DNA from: Chitinophagales bacterium
GTDB lineage: Bacteria; Bacteroidota; Bacteroidia; Chitinophagales; JADIYW01
Reading direction: 5' to 3'
Assembly: GCA_023957235.1 (NCBI GenBank)
Contig: JAMLHI010000006.1
Location: 1 to 64,000, forward strand
DNA: 64,000 nucleotides
A model generated the notes under the pieces. The model did no database searches. It was not told where the DNA came from and saw only the letters and a program-made list of their open reading frames with translations. Made by a program: the position numbers and the translations under genes. Below, piece after piece: positions 53,336 through 61,201 of the stretch (the first letter of the stretch is position 1; each line of letters starts with the position of its first letter).

Positions 53336-54418
53336 TTAATCTTGCCATTTTAACCCATCCAAAAAACGATTGGCATTTGGGCTGTAAATATCTTCTTTCT
53401 TTCCACTTACTAATATTTGATAGAGATTTAGTGAGTCAAAAAAATAACGAACTCTAAAATATTGAATATTGGTTTTAAATATAATTTCTTCTAAAGGATA
53501 TTTAAAGTAATTGATACTTCTCTGTAGTATTAATTGTCCTTGAGTAGTCTGAATACTAGAATTTATAGATTGTTCTAAAATTTTTTTAGTGTCTTTTGTA
53601 GAAAAATTTTCTAAAGGCAATACAGATAATAAATAGGTTACTTTAGAATCTCCATCTCCCATGTGCCATTCATAATACTTTTGGTTTTGCCCATTATTAA
53701 TTAACATTTTATGCTGAGAGACAGGATATTTAGGAAACTCTATTCTGAAATTATCGACTTTTAATGTCTCCCATTTACTTGTCAATATTTGATTTGAGGT
53801 TTTTTCGCCTTCAATTTTGATTTCTCCAGGTAATGGATTAAAACTGATATTATCTAAAAAATATTTAGCTTGTTGGTCAATTTCTGCTTGATTGGAATTA
53901 TTCAATGAACTAGCCACCATTACCCAATCTCCATCAGCAAATATTTTCGCTTTTAATAGTGCACCTTTAAGTGTTTTAATTTCTAAAAAATATTCTCTAA
54001 TTCCTTGTAGATTAGTAATTCCTTCACTTAATATTGGATATCCACCGTAAACAAGTGCAATTTTTTGTGACAATGCGTCTATTTGCTTTTTCTCATTTTT
54101 AGTAGTTAATTTTTCTGAAAGTTTGTTGTAATAAACTTCTAAATTGAGCGATTCGTTGATGTCAGACCAAGAAAAGGATTTCTGAGGAATCATTCCTTTG
54201 TCTGAAAATATTTCTTTTTCGTTAAATTCAGGCTCTCCAGGAAAGTGTATAATTGTTCCCCAGATAGGCAATTCTTGAGAATACCATTTGAAGTTTGTAT
54301 TATCCGTTTTTACAATAGGAACAATATCTATCTTTTGCTGTGCTGCAACCGAAAAGCAATTGATTATTGTAATGATTAAAATTAGAAGACTAAAAGGCTT
54401 GCTTAAATACAATTTCAT
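53336..54418 (-). CDS. Secreted protein of unknown function with a duplicated domain
   Basis: The protein has 360 residues from the ATG at 54418; an earlier ATG at 54448 precedes the signal peptide without reason. The signal peptide ends VAAQQ. The mature part has two halves of similar plan: each begins with a hydrophobic-Pro strand (IIHFPGEPEFNEKEIF; FRIEFPKYPVSQHKML) and ends with RFLD/YFLD (YFLDNISFNP; RFLDGLKWQD). I do not recognise a family. It is upstream of mfd in the same operon, 3 bases apart, but a link to repair is not implied. Confidence 0.75.
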   Translation of the reverse strand: MKLYLSKPFSLLILIITIINCFSVAAQQKIDIVPIVKTDNTNFKWYSQELPIWGTIIHFPGEPEFNEKEIFSDKGMIPQKSFSWSDINESLNLEVYYNKLSEKLTTKNEKKQIDALSQKIALVYGGYPILSEGITNLQGIREYFLEIKTLKGALLKAKIFADGDWVMVASSLNNSNQAEIDQQAKYFLDNISFNPLPGEIKIEGEKTSNQILTSKWETLKVDNFRIEFPKYPVSQHKMLINNGQNQKYYEWHMGDGDSKVTYLLSVLPLENFSTKDTKKILEQSINSSIQTTQGQLILQRSINYFKYPLEEIIFKTNIQYFRVRYFFDSLNLYQILVSGKKEDIYSPNANRFLDGLKWQD

Positions 54419-54655
54419 TGGACAAAGATAATTATAAAGATTTATCACTTTACCTGAGATGTAAAAAACATCGCCCTAAGAGTTAAATTATTATGAGAGT
54501 ATATCATGCAATCTTAAAAGACAATAATTTTTAATATTAGTTTTTCATTTTTAAGTTGAATGACAAGAGGTGTTTTTATCCATTTGCTCATTTTTTTATT
54601 TTTCTGATTTCATTTCTTAATGATGGAGAATGTTCAAAATTTGTACTTTTGAACT

Positions 54656-55363
54656 ATGTCAGGTAAACTTTTTATTGTTCCTACTCCTGTGGGTAATTTG
54701 GAAGATATCACATTTAGGGCCATTCGAATACTTAAAGAAGTACAATATATCCTTGCAGAAGATACCCGCACTACCAAATTTCTATTGCGTCATTTTGATA
54801 TATCTACTGCATTGCAAGCTTATCACATGCATAATGAACATAAAGTTTTGGCAAGTATTATTGAAAAAATTCAAACAGGAATTGATGTTGCTTTAGTTTC
54901 AGATGCTGGCACACCAGGGATTTCAGATCCAGGATACTTATTAATTCGTTCTTGTATAGAGAATAATATTACAGTTGAATGTCTGCCAGGCGCAACTGCT
55001 TTTGTTCCAGCTTTAGTTGTATCAGGATTGCCTACAGATACATTTGTTTTTGAAGGTTTTCTTCCTCATCAAAAAGGCAGGCAAAAGAAAATTTCAAATA
55101 TATTAGAATATGAAAGTACGGTAGTCCTTTACGAGTCACCTTATAGAGTAGTTAAGTTTTTAGAACAATTGGTAAGTGCAGGTGCTTCACAAAGAAAGAT
55201 TGCTTCTGTACGTGAAATTAGTAAGAAATTTGAATCCGTTCAAAGAGGAACTGTAGAAGAGGTTTTGTTGCATTTTAAAAATATTGAACCCAAAGGAGAA
55301 TTTGTGTTTGTATTAGAAGGGAAACAATTCAATAAAAAAAATACAAAAGATGATATTGAATGA
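54656..55363 (+). CDS. rsmI: 16S rRNA (cytidine-1402-2'-O)-methyltransferase
   Basis: It 2'-O-methylates C1402 in the decoding centre. The 235 residues hold the tetrapyrrole-methylase fold: FIVPTPVGNLEDITFRAI, ILAEDTRTTKFLLRH, SDAGTPGISDPGYLLI, VECLPGATAFVPALV, and VVLYESPYRVVKFL. The start is the ATG at 54656; a TACTTTTG box (54644-54651) lies only 5 bases before it, leaving a very short leader if that box is used. It overlaps the next gene by 14 bases. Confidence 0.95.
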   Translation: MSGKLFIVPTPVGNLEDITFRAIRILKEVQYILAEDTRTTKFLLRHFDISTALQAYHMHNEHKVLASIIEKIQTGIDVALVSDAGTPGISDPGYLLIRSCIENNITVECLPGATAFVPALVVSGLPTDTFVFEGFLPHQKGRQKKISNILEYESTVVLYESPYRVVKFLEQLVSAGASQRKIASVREISKKFESVQRGTVEEVLLHFKNIEPKGEFVFVLEGKQFNKKNTKDDIE

Positions 55364-56144
55364 AAAATTTATCCAAGCTGTAATTGATATAGCTCAGCTC
55401 GCAGGAGGTTTTATATATGCTCATTATGGAAAAGTGGATGACAAGCAAATACAGATTAAAGATCTGAATAGTTTGGTCAGTTATGTGGATACAAATTCAG
55501 AAACTATTATTATTGAAAGACTGAGAGAATTGTTGCCAGAAAGCAGTTTTTTAGCTGAAGAGAGCAGTGTTGAACAACCTGCTTCTGATTATGTTTGGAT
55601 AATAGACCCTTTAGATGGTACCACTAATTTTTTACACCAAATTCCTGTTTTTGCTGTTTCTATAGCTTTGCAGTTTAAAGGAGAAATTATTTTAGGAGTA
55701 GTATATGAAGTCAATCAGAAAGAATGTTTCCATGCGGTGAAAGGTCAAGGAGCTTATCTCAATGGCAATAAAATAGCTATTAAAAATATTGAGTTTAAAG
55801 ATGGACTAATTGCAACTGGATTTCCATATTATGATTTTTCAAAGACTGACGCATATTTGAAAGTGTTGGAAAAGTTGATGCGCAGTACAAGAGGTGTCCG
55901 CCGACTGGGAGCTGCCGCAGTGGATTTGGCTTATGTGGCTTGTGGAAGGTATAGTGCATTTTTTGAATATAGTTTAGCTCCATGGGATGTGGCAGCTGGA
56001 GCTTTGATTGTTAAAGAAGCTGGAGGAGTAGTTAGTGATTTTGCTAGAGGCGAAAATTGGCTTTTGGGTAAAACTATAGTTGCAGGAAGTCCTATTGGTC
56101 ATTTGGGTGTATTCAATTTGATTGAAGAGTGTTTTGATTGTTAA
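55350..56144 (+). CDS. Inositol monophosphatase family protein
   Basis: The protein has 264 residues with the metal-binding motifs of the family: EES (AEESSVEQ), WIIDPLDGTTNFLHQIPVFAVSIAL, and APWDVAAGALIVKEAGG. It removes phosphate from inositol 1-phosphate or a similar substrate such as 3'-phosphoadenosine 5'-phosphate; which cannot be said. It starts inside rsmI (14-base overlap), so it is translationally coupled. Confidence 0.93.
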   Translation: MILNEKFIQAVIDIAQLAGGFIYAHYGKVDDKQIQIKDLNSLVSYVDTNSETIIIERLRELLPESSFLAEESSVEQPASDYVWIIDPLDGTTNFLHQIPVFAVSIALQFKGEIILGVVYEVNQKECFHAVKGQGAYLNGNKIAIKNIEFKDGLIATGFPYYDFSKTDAYLKVLEKLMRSTRGVRRLGAAAVDLAYVACGRYSAFFEYSLAPWDVAAGALIVKEAGGVVSDFARGENWLLGKTIVAGSPIGHLGVFNLIEECFDC

Positions 56145-56232
56145 AAAATGAGTTTTTGTGTTATTATTGTCAAATTGCCCTATAAAAAACCAATCAATAT
56201 TTTTCTTCTGTAAGCAATAAAAAGTGTTTTAG

Positions 56233-56240
56233 TACCTTTG
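56233..56240 (+). promoter_or_regulatory. -7 box of the U32/ferredoxin operon
   Basis: TACCTTTG matches TAnnTTTG, 15 bases before the ATG. No TTG is found at the ideal 19-base distance. Confidence 0.5.
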
Positions 56241-56254
56241 CACAAATTTTTGGC

Positions 56255-57514
56255 ATGAGAAAACAAGAGGGGAGAATAGAGGTGATGGCTCCAGCAGGTG
56301 GATTTGATTCCATGATGGCAGCAATTCATGCAGGTGCAGACTCAGTATATTTTGGTGTTGATCAGTTCAATATGAGAGCGAGAGCGACAATGAATTTTAC
56401 ACTTGGCGATTTGCCAGAGATAGCTCAAATCTGTCAAGATAATGGTGTTCGAACCTATCTTACGCTAAATACTATTGTCTATGATCATGATATTTCTGCA
56501 GTAAGAAATGTCTTAAAGGGTGTAAAAGATGCAGGTATTACCGCTGTAATTGCTGCCGATCAGGCTGTAATAGCCATGGCAAGAAGTATGGGGATTGAAG
56601 TACATATTTCTACTCAGGTCAATATTACTAATATTGAGACAGTAAGATTTTATGCCATGTTTGCTGATACAATAGTATTATCCAGAGAACTAAGCCTTTC
56701 TCAAGTAAAACATATTACAGAACAGATCAAAAAGGAGCAGATTTTTGGGCCATCTAGAAGATTGGTTGAAATTGAAATTTTTGTTCATGGAGCTTTATGT
56801 ATGGCTGTATCGGGCAAATGTTATCTCAGTTTGCATTCAGATAATTCCTCCGCCAATAGAGGTGCTTGTGTTCAGAATTGTAGAAGAAAATATACGGTGA
56901 TAGATCAAGAAAGTGGAAATCAACTAGCTATTGAAAATGAATACATTATGTCTGCTCAGGATTTATGTACCATAGATTTTTTAGATCAGGTTATTGATGC
57001 GGGTGTGACTGTGATGAAGATTGAAGGAAGAGGAAAAGGTCCAGAGTATGTCAAGACAACTGTTGAATGTTATAAAGAGGCTATTCAATCTTTTTATGAA
57101 GGCAGTTACTCCCAAGATAAAGTTGCCAATTGGATGTTTCGACTGAAAGAAGTTTATAATAGAGGTTTTTGGTCTGGATATTATCTAGGTCAGAAACTTG
57201 GCGAATGGAATGATGTCTCTGGCTCAAAAGCTACTACTAGAAAGTTATACATAGGAAAGGGAAAACATTATTTTGACAAAATTAAAGTGGCTGAATTTAA
57301 GATTGAAGCTTATTCATTGAGTGCTGGTGATAGAATATTGGTGACTGGCCCTACAACGGGAGCAGTAGAGACTATTGTCAATGAAATTCATACAGATGAA
57401 GGTCCTGCGGTAGAAGCAAAAAAGGGACAGAATGTTTCTTTTAAGCTAGATACAATGATTCGACCTAGTGATAAATTATATAAAATTATTCCAGCACCAG
57501 AACCTATTCATTAA
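56255..57514 (+). CDS. U32 peptidase-family protein, TrhP (tRNA hydroxylation) type
   Basis: The protein has 419 residues. The N-terminal half is a TIM-barrel-like U32 domain (APAGGFDSMMAAIHAGADSVYFGVDQFNMRA, ISTQVNITN). Four Cys (C182, C189, C205, C209; ALCMAVSGKCY and GACVQNCRRKY) are those expected to bind an Fe-S cluster. The end has a small beta-barrel (GDRILVTGPTTGAVET). E. coli TrhP (YegQ) makes 5-hydroxyuridine in tRNA using prephenate; the annotation 'collagenase' is historical. The ferredoxin gene starts 2 bases behind the stop, which suggests joint function. Confidence 0.88.
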   Translation: MRKQEGRIEVMAPAGGFDSMMAAIHAGADSVYFGVDQFNMRARATMNFTLGDLPEIAQICQDNGVRTYLTLNTIVYDHDISAVRNVLKGVKDAGITAVIAADQAVIAMARSMGIEVHISTQVNITNIETVRFYAMFADTIVLSRELSLSQVKHITEQIKKEQIFGPSRRLVEIEIFVHGALCMAVSGKCYLSLHSDNSSANRGACVQNCRRKYTVIDQESGNQLAIENEYIMSAQDLCTIDFLDQVIDAGVTVMKIEGRGKGPEYVKTTVECYKEAIQSFYEGSYSQDKVANWMFRLKEVYNRGFWSGYYLGQKLGEWNDVSGSKATTRKLYIGKGKHYFDKIKVAEFKIEAYSLSAGDRILVTGPTTGAVETIVNEIHTDEGPAVEAKKGQNVSFKLDTMIRPSDKLYKIIPAPEPIH

Positions 57515-57516
57515 TC

Positions 57517-57741
57517 ATGGCGACTGTCATTCATCGTAGAAATAAGTGTATAGGCTGTAATTATTGTGTAGAAATTGCACCAGAATTTTGGCGGATGTCT
57601 AGAAAAGATGGAAAAGCGGTCTTATTGGGAGCAGATGACAAAAGGGGAAATTGGGTTCTAAAAATAAGTGATGCTGAAATTGACATCAATAGACGAGCAG
57701 CTGATGCATGTCCAGTAAAAGTAATAGATGTAAGAGAATGA
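57517..57741 (+). CDS. Small 4Fe-4S ferredoxin
   Basis: The protein has 74 residues and one [4Fe-4S] site: C11, C14 and C17 (CIGCNYC), and C65 near the end (DACPVKVI). The second cluster of bacterial 2[4Fe-4S] ferredoxins is not present. Such single-cluster ferredoxins carry one electron. Being translated right behind the U32/TrhP gene, it is a candidate electron donor to it; a ferredoxin (YfhL) has been linked to TrhP-dependent tRNA hydroxylation in E. coli as I recall. Confidence 0.9.
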   Translation: MATVIHRRNKCIGCNYCVEIAPEFWRMSRKDGKAVLLGADDKRGNWVLKISDAEIDINRRAADACPVKVIDVRE

Positions 57742-57903
57742 TTGCTTAGATGATAATTTATCATCTGTATTTTTATTATTCAGCTTCAAATCCTTTGTGA
57801 TTTTGATTTTTTTCTTCAAAAACGTGATTCTTTTTAGGAAAATATAATGCCTTTAATAAATATCACTATATAATTTTCTATTTTACCTCTTTATCTTAAA
57901 TGT

Positions 57904-58929
57904 ATGAATTCAATTGCTAATAAATTATTCGAAGCGCAAGTAGCTTACACCTTAAATAAATTATCTGGAGCTCAAATTTCAGAAACAATAGGTGAAGAAT
58001 CTAAACTGATTTATGGATGGGTGGCTACCCAAAAACTTTCAGATATTTTTTCTCAAGACAGGGTCAAATCTTTTGGCGAAAGACTTCTTTCAGAAGCAGA
58101 CGTGACAGATTCTACAAAGGAATATTTTGAATCTTTAATCAGTGCTTTGTTAGATGATATTGCTAAAGATGATATTGAGATTGATGATTTGATTTCAAAA
58201 GGGACTTGGGATAGATTAGTTGAGAAGGTTGTTGAGCAGAGAGAATTAAGAAATGAGCTGATTAATAGGTTGATTTCAAATAAGGCTTATGGTGAAATGC
58301 TTTCAGAGATTATTTATAGTAGTATTAAATCATTTATGCAGCAATATTCCCTCGGTGGCAATAGCAAAGGGGGAAGTGGAGGAGGACTTTTCGGTGTGGG
58401 AAGGGGATTATTAGGAGCAGCACTTTCGGGAATGGAAGATTCTATAGATAAAAATGTAAAGAAATTTTTATCAGACAATATTAATAAGACTTTGAAAGAT
58501 AGCGGAAAAATCATTCAAGATAGATTGACTGATAATAATATCCGTAAGATTTCCAATAAATTATGGGATAAGTTAGACTCTTTGAATTTTAAAGAAATTG
58601 CAGAAAAAGGTAAGAAATATACTTCAAGTGGAAAAGACTCTATCTCAGATTTGACTTCTGTAGTAGCTTTAGAAGTGAAAGATTCAAAAGCATTTAAACA
58701 TATTACTGAGTTTATTTTAAATCATTTTTATGAAACTTATGGCCATCAGCCAATTAAAGTTTTGTTGGATGGTTTGTTGATAACTGAAGAAGTTGTCGTC
58801 AGAGAATCTGTCCATATTGCAGAAGATATATTATTTCAAATGAATTCGACTGGATTTTTAGAAGCCAGAGTGAGAGAGCATTTCAAAAGGTTTTATGAAA
58901 GCGATGAAGCTATAAGTATCTTAGCATAG
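57904..58929 (+). CDS. Helical protein of unknown function
   Basis: The protein has 341 residues. It lacks a signal peptide and consists mainly of helices with alternating hydrophobic and charged residues. Residues about 150-180 are Gly/Ser-rich (SLGGNSKGGSGGGLFGVG, then LLGAALSG), a flexible hinge or short membrane-inserting segment. I do not recognise a domain; the amphipathic helices before and after the hinge could bind membranes. The neighbours give no hint. It is monocistronic. Confidence 0.65.
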   Translation: MNSIANKLFEAQVAYTLNKLSGAQISETIGEESKLIYGWVATQKLSDIFSQDRVKSFGERLLSEADVTDSTKEYFESLISALLDDIAKDDIEIDDLISKGTWDRLVEKVVEQRELRNELINRLISNKAYGEMLSEIIYSSIKSFMQQYSLGGNSKGGSGGGLFGVGRGLLGAALSGMEDSIDKNVKKFLSDNINKTLKDSGKIIQDRLTDNNIRKISNKLWDKLDSLNFKEIAEKGKKYTSSGKDSISDLTSVVALEVKDSKAFKHITEFILNHFYETYGHQPIKVLLDGLLITEEVVVRESVHIAEDILFQMNSTGFLEARVREHFKRFYESDEAISILA

Positions 58930-59067
58930 AATATAGGATTTGAGATGAATAATCATATTCATTTCTTAAAGAAATAAATTCATGATACTTTCTTGATATT
59001 AGAATAGGGATTGAATTTTATTTTTCCATTTCTCTAACAGTTTTAAATTTATAATAATTATTTAGTC

Positions 59068-60183
59068 ATGTCACAAATTCAAGCAGTAAAAACATCAGAG
59101 GTGTTATTATTGGGACCCGGTCCTTCAAATTCATTCTCAGGAGTTTTGCAAGCTATGTCTGAACCAGCTTTGAGCCATTTAGATTCAGATTTTTTAAAAA
59201 TTATGGATGAAGTTAAAGAACATTTACAGTATCTTTTTAGAACTTCAAGTCCACATACCTATATTGTTTCTGGTCCTGGATCTTTGGGGATGGAGACGTG
59301 TTTTGTCAACCTAATCGAACATGGAGACAAAATTATCACTTGTCAAAATGGTTTTTTTGGCGATAGAATGCATGAAAATGCAAGAAGGTATGGAGCAGAG
59401 ATTGTTCAAGTGAAAGCAGATTGGGGCAAACCCATTGCTATTGAAGATGTAGAAAGAGCTTTTGTTTTGCATCCTGATGCTAAATTAATATCAGTAGTTA
59501 GTGCAGAAACATCTACTGGTGTTAAAAATGATATTGAGAGTATAGCAAAGATTGCCAAACAATATGGTGCCTTAATTATAGTAGATGCAGTAACTGCATT
59601 GGGTGCTATTCCAGTAGAAGTAGATAAATGGGGCTTGGATGCAGTCTATTCTTGTAGCCAAAAAGGAATAGGTTGTGTTGCTGGAATGTCACCTGTTACA
59701 TTCAGTGAATTGGCTTTTGAAAAAGTGAATAATCGAAATACTCCTGTCCCATCATGGTTTCAGGATATTACTGTCTATGATAAATACTGGGAACTGGGAG
59801 CTAAACGTCCATATCATCACACTGCTCCTTCACAGCAATATTATGGAATTTTAGCTGCATTAAGGCATATCAAATCAGTAGGAATTGAAAACTTATGGCG
59901 TCAGCATGAAGAAATCTCTAGTTATTTTGCTGAAAATATGGAAAAGAGAGGATGGCGATTTTTTGTTGACAAATCACACCGATTGCCACAGTTAAATACC
60001 ATGTTGCTTCCTGAAGGTATTGAAGATGCTCAGGGAAGAGCAAGATTGAGAAATGATTTTAAAATTGAAGTAGGTGCTGGGTTAGGAGCTATGGCTGGCA
60101 AACTATGGCGTATTGGCATCATGGGTGCTAATGTGAATAAAGCAGCTATAGATAAGTTTCTATTAGCAATTGACAATTTGTAG
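59068..60183 (+). CDS. Class V aminotransferase (alanine-glyoxylate type)
   Basis: The protein has 371 residues with the PLP-enzyme fold I of class V. GPGPSNSFSGVLQAMS and HTYIVSGPGSLGMETCFVNLI open it; DAVTALGAIPVEVDKWGLDAVYSCSQKGIGC holds the PLP aspartate and the Schiff-base Lys in SQKG. It resembles serine-pyruvate/alanine-glyoxylate aminotransferases and the small subunit of soluble hydrogenase annotated in cyanobacteria, which is the same family. The natural amino donor is open. A terminator follows. Confidence 0.92.
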   Translation: MSQIQAVKTSEVLLLGPGPSNSFSGVLQAMSEPALSHLDSDFLKIMDEVKEHLQYLFRTSSPHTYIVSGPGSLGMETCFVNLIEHGDKIITCQNGFFGDRMHENARRYGAEIVQVKADWGKPIAIEDVERAFVLHPDAKLISVVSAETSTGVKNDIESIAKIAKQYGALIIVDAVTALGAIPVEVDKWGLDAVYSCSQKGIGCVAGMSPVTFSELAFEKVNNRNTPVPSWFQDITVYDKYWELGAKRPYHHTAPSQQYYGILAALRHIKSVGIENLWRQHEEISSYFAENMEKRGWRFFVDKSHRLPQLNTMLLPEGIEDAQGRARLRNDFKIEVGAGLGAMAGKLWRIGIMGANVNKAAIDKFLLAIDNL

Positions 60184-60202
60184 AATTTTTAATGAAAATA
60201 GG

Positions 60203-60244
60203 AAAAGTGAGGTTGTCTAAGTTGGGTAGCCTCACTTTTTTATT
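60203..60244 (+). terminator. Terminator after the aminotransferase gene
   Basis: Stem AAAAGTGAGG / CCTCACTTTT with a 17-base loop, followed by T6. Confidence 0.82.
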
Positions 60245-60430
60245 TGGGTTTCGCTTCAATGATTTACATATTAGTAAAGCGAAATTTCAATGATTTTGAT
60301 GGATAGAATGAAACATTGAAGATGCTGTTCTAATTGTAATACTATTGTCAAATAAGGCTTTGACGATATTTTTTTCAAGTTGGCTTCTTTAGTTTTGCGC
60401 AAAATATTTTAAAACAGAAATTGAATTTTT

Positions 60431-61048
60431 ATGAGAAAAAACGTTCTATCATTAATGTTATTGACAGTCTTATTGACAAGTATTATAGGTTGTAAAAAAG
60501 ATGAAAATATAGATGAAGGATTAAAAATTGAAGGAAATTGGGTATTTAAGAAAGTAAATTTTTTAACTGAAGAAGCCAAATGGAATGATAGTGTCCCTTA
60601 TATCAGTGCCAATTTAAGAAATTATGCTCCTTATATGTTTATTCCTATGAGTGGTATGCAATTTTTGGCAAAAGACATCATGAATGGTACTAATTTTTTA
60701 GGAAAGAAAATGAATTATATCAATAATCATAAAGAATCACAATTTCACCCTCACCCTGCAAGTATGGATGTATGGTATTGGAATTATAGTGATGATAATA
60801 AAGGATTTAAAATCACTTCTATTGCTCCAGGATTCCCTTCATTTGCTTTTGAAATGACTGTTGATAATGTAAAAGTGGATCCAAATAATGAGAATATCAT
60901 TGTGTTTAATACTAAAGTAAGATCAGCGGTACCTGGTGTTGCTGATAAATTTATTGTTTTACCAGTTGAGTTCACGATGGAGAGAGGAACAGCTAAAGAT
61001 GATATTACTGTATTTATTCAAGATGTTCCATTTAATAGATTACCATAA
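60431..61048 (+). CDS. Lipoprotein of unknown function
   Basis: The protein has 205 residues with a lipobox (SIIGC, Cys at about 21). The mature part begins KKDENIDEGLKIEGNWVFKKV and is rich in beta strands, as in lipocalin-like envelope proteins of Bacteroidota: GNW(v)F at the start, and a strand-loop alternation to the end. It could bind a small ligand, but this is a guess. It precedes the TonB receptor gene, 150 bases apart. Confidence 0.7.
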   Translation: MRKNVLSLMLLTVLLTSIIGCKKDENIDEGLKIEGNWVFKKVNFLTEEAKWNDSVPYISANLRNYAPYMFIPMSGMQFLAKDIMNGTNFLGKKMNYINNHKESQFHPHPASMDVWYWNYSDDNKGFKITSIAPGFPSFAFEMTVDNVKVDPNNENIIVFNTKVRSAVPGVADKFIVLPVEFTMERGTAKDDITVFIQDVPFNRLP

Positions 61049-61201
61049 GTTATTGTATTTCCAATTACTATATAATTTTTAATACTTCTTTAAGGTTTAT
61101 TCCTTCTTAGCATTTCTATCAGCTTTACAATTAATAGAATGATAAAAAGAAGAATTTCTTTTAATACTTTTTGAATCGTTCTTTTGTATCCGGATTGTTT
61201 T

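Noticed and set aside
60300..60430. Short inverted repeats (TTTCGCTT / AAGCGAAA, 60246-60285) as a regulatory RNA
   Set aside because: The stem is short with a long loop and no promoter or terminator is associated with it.
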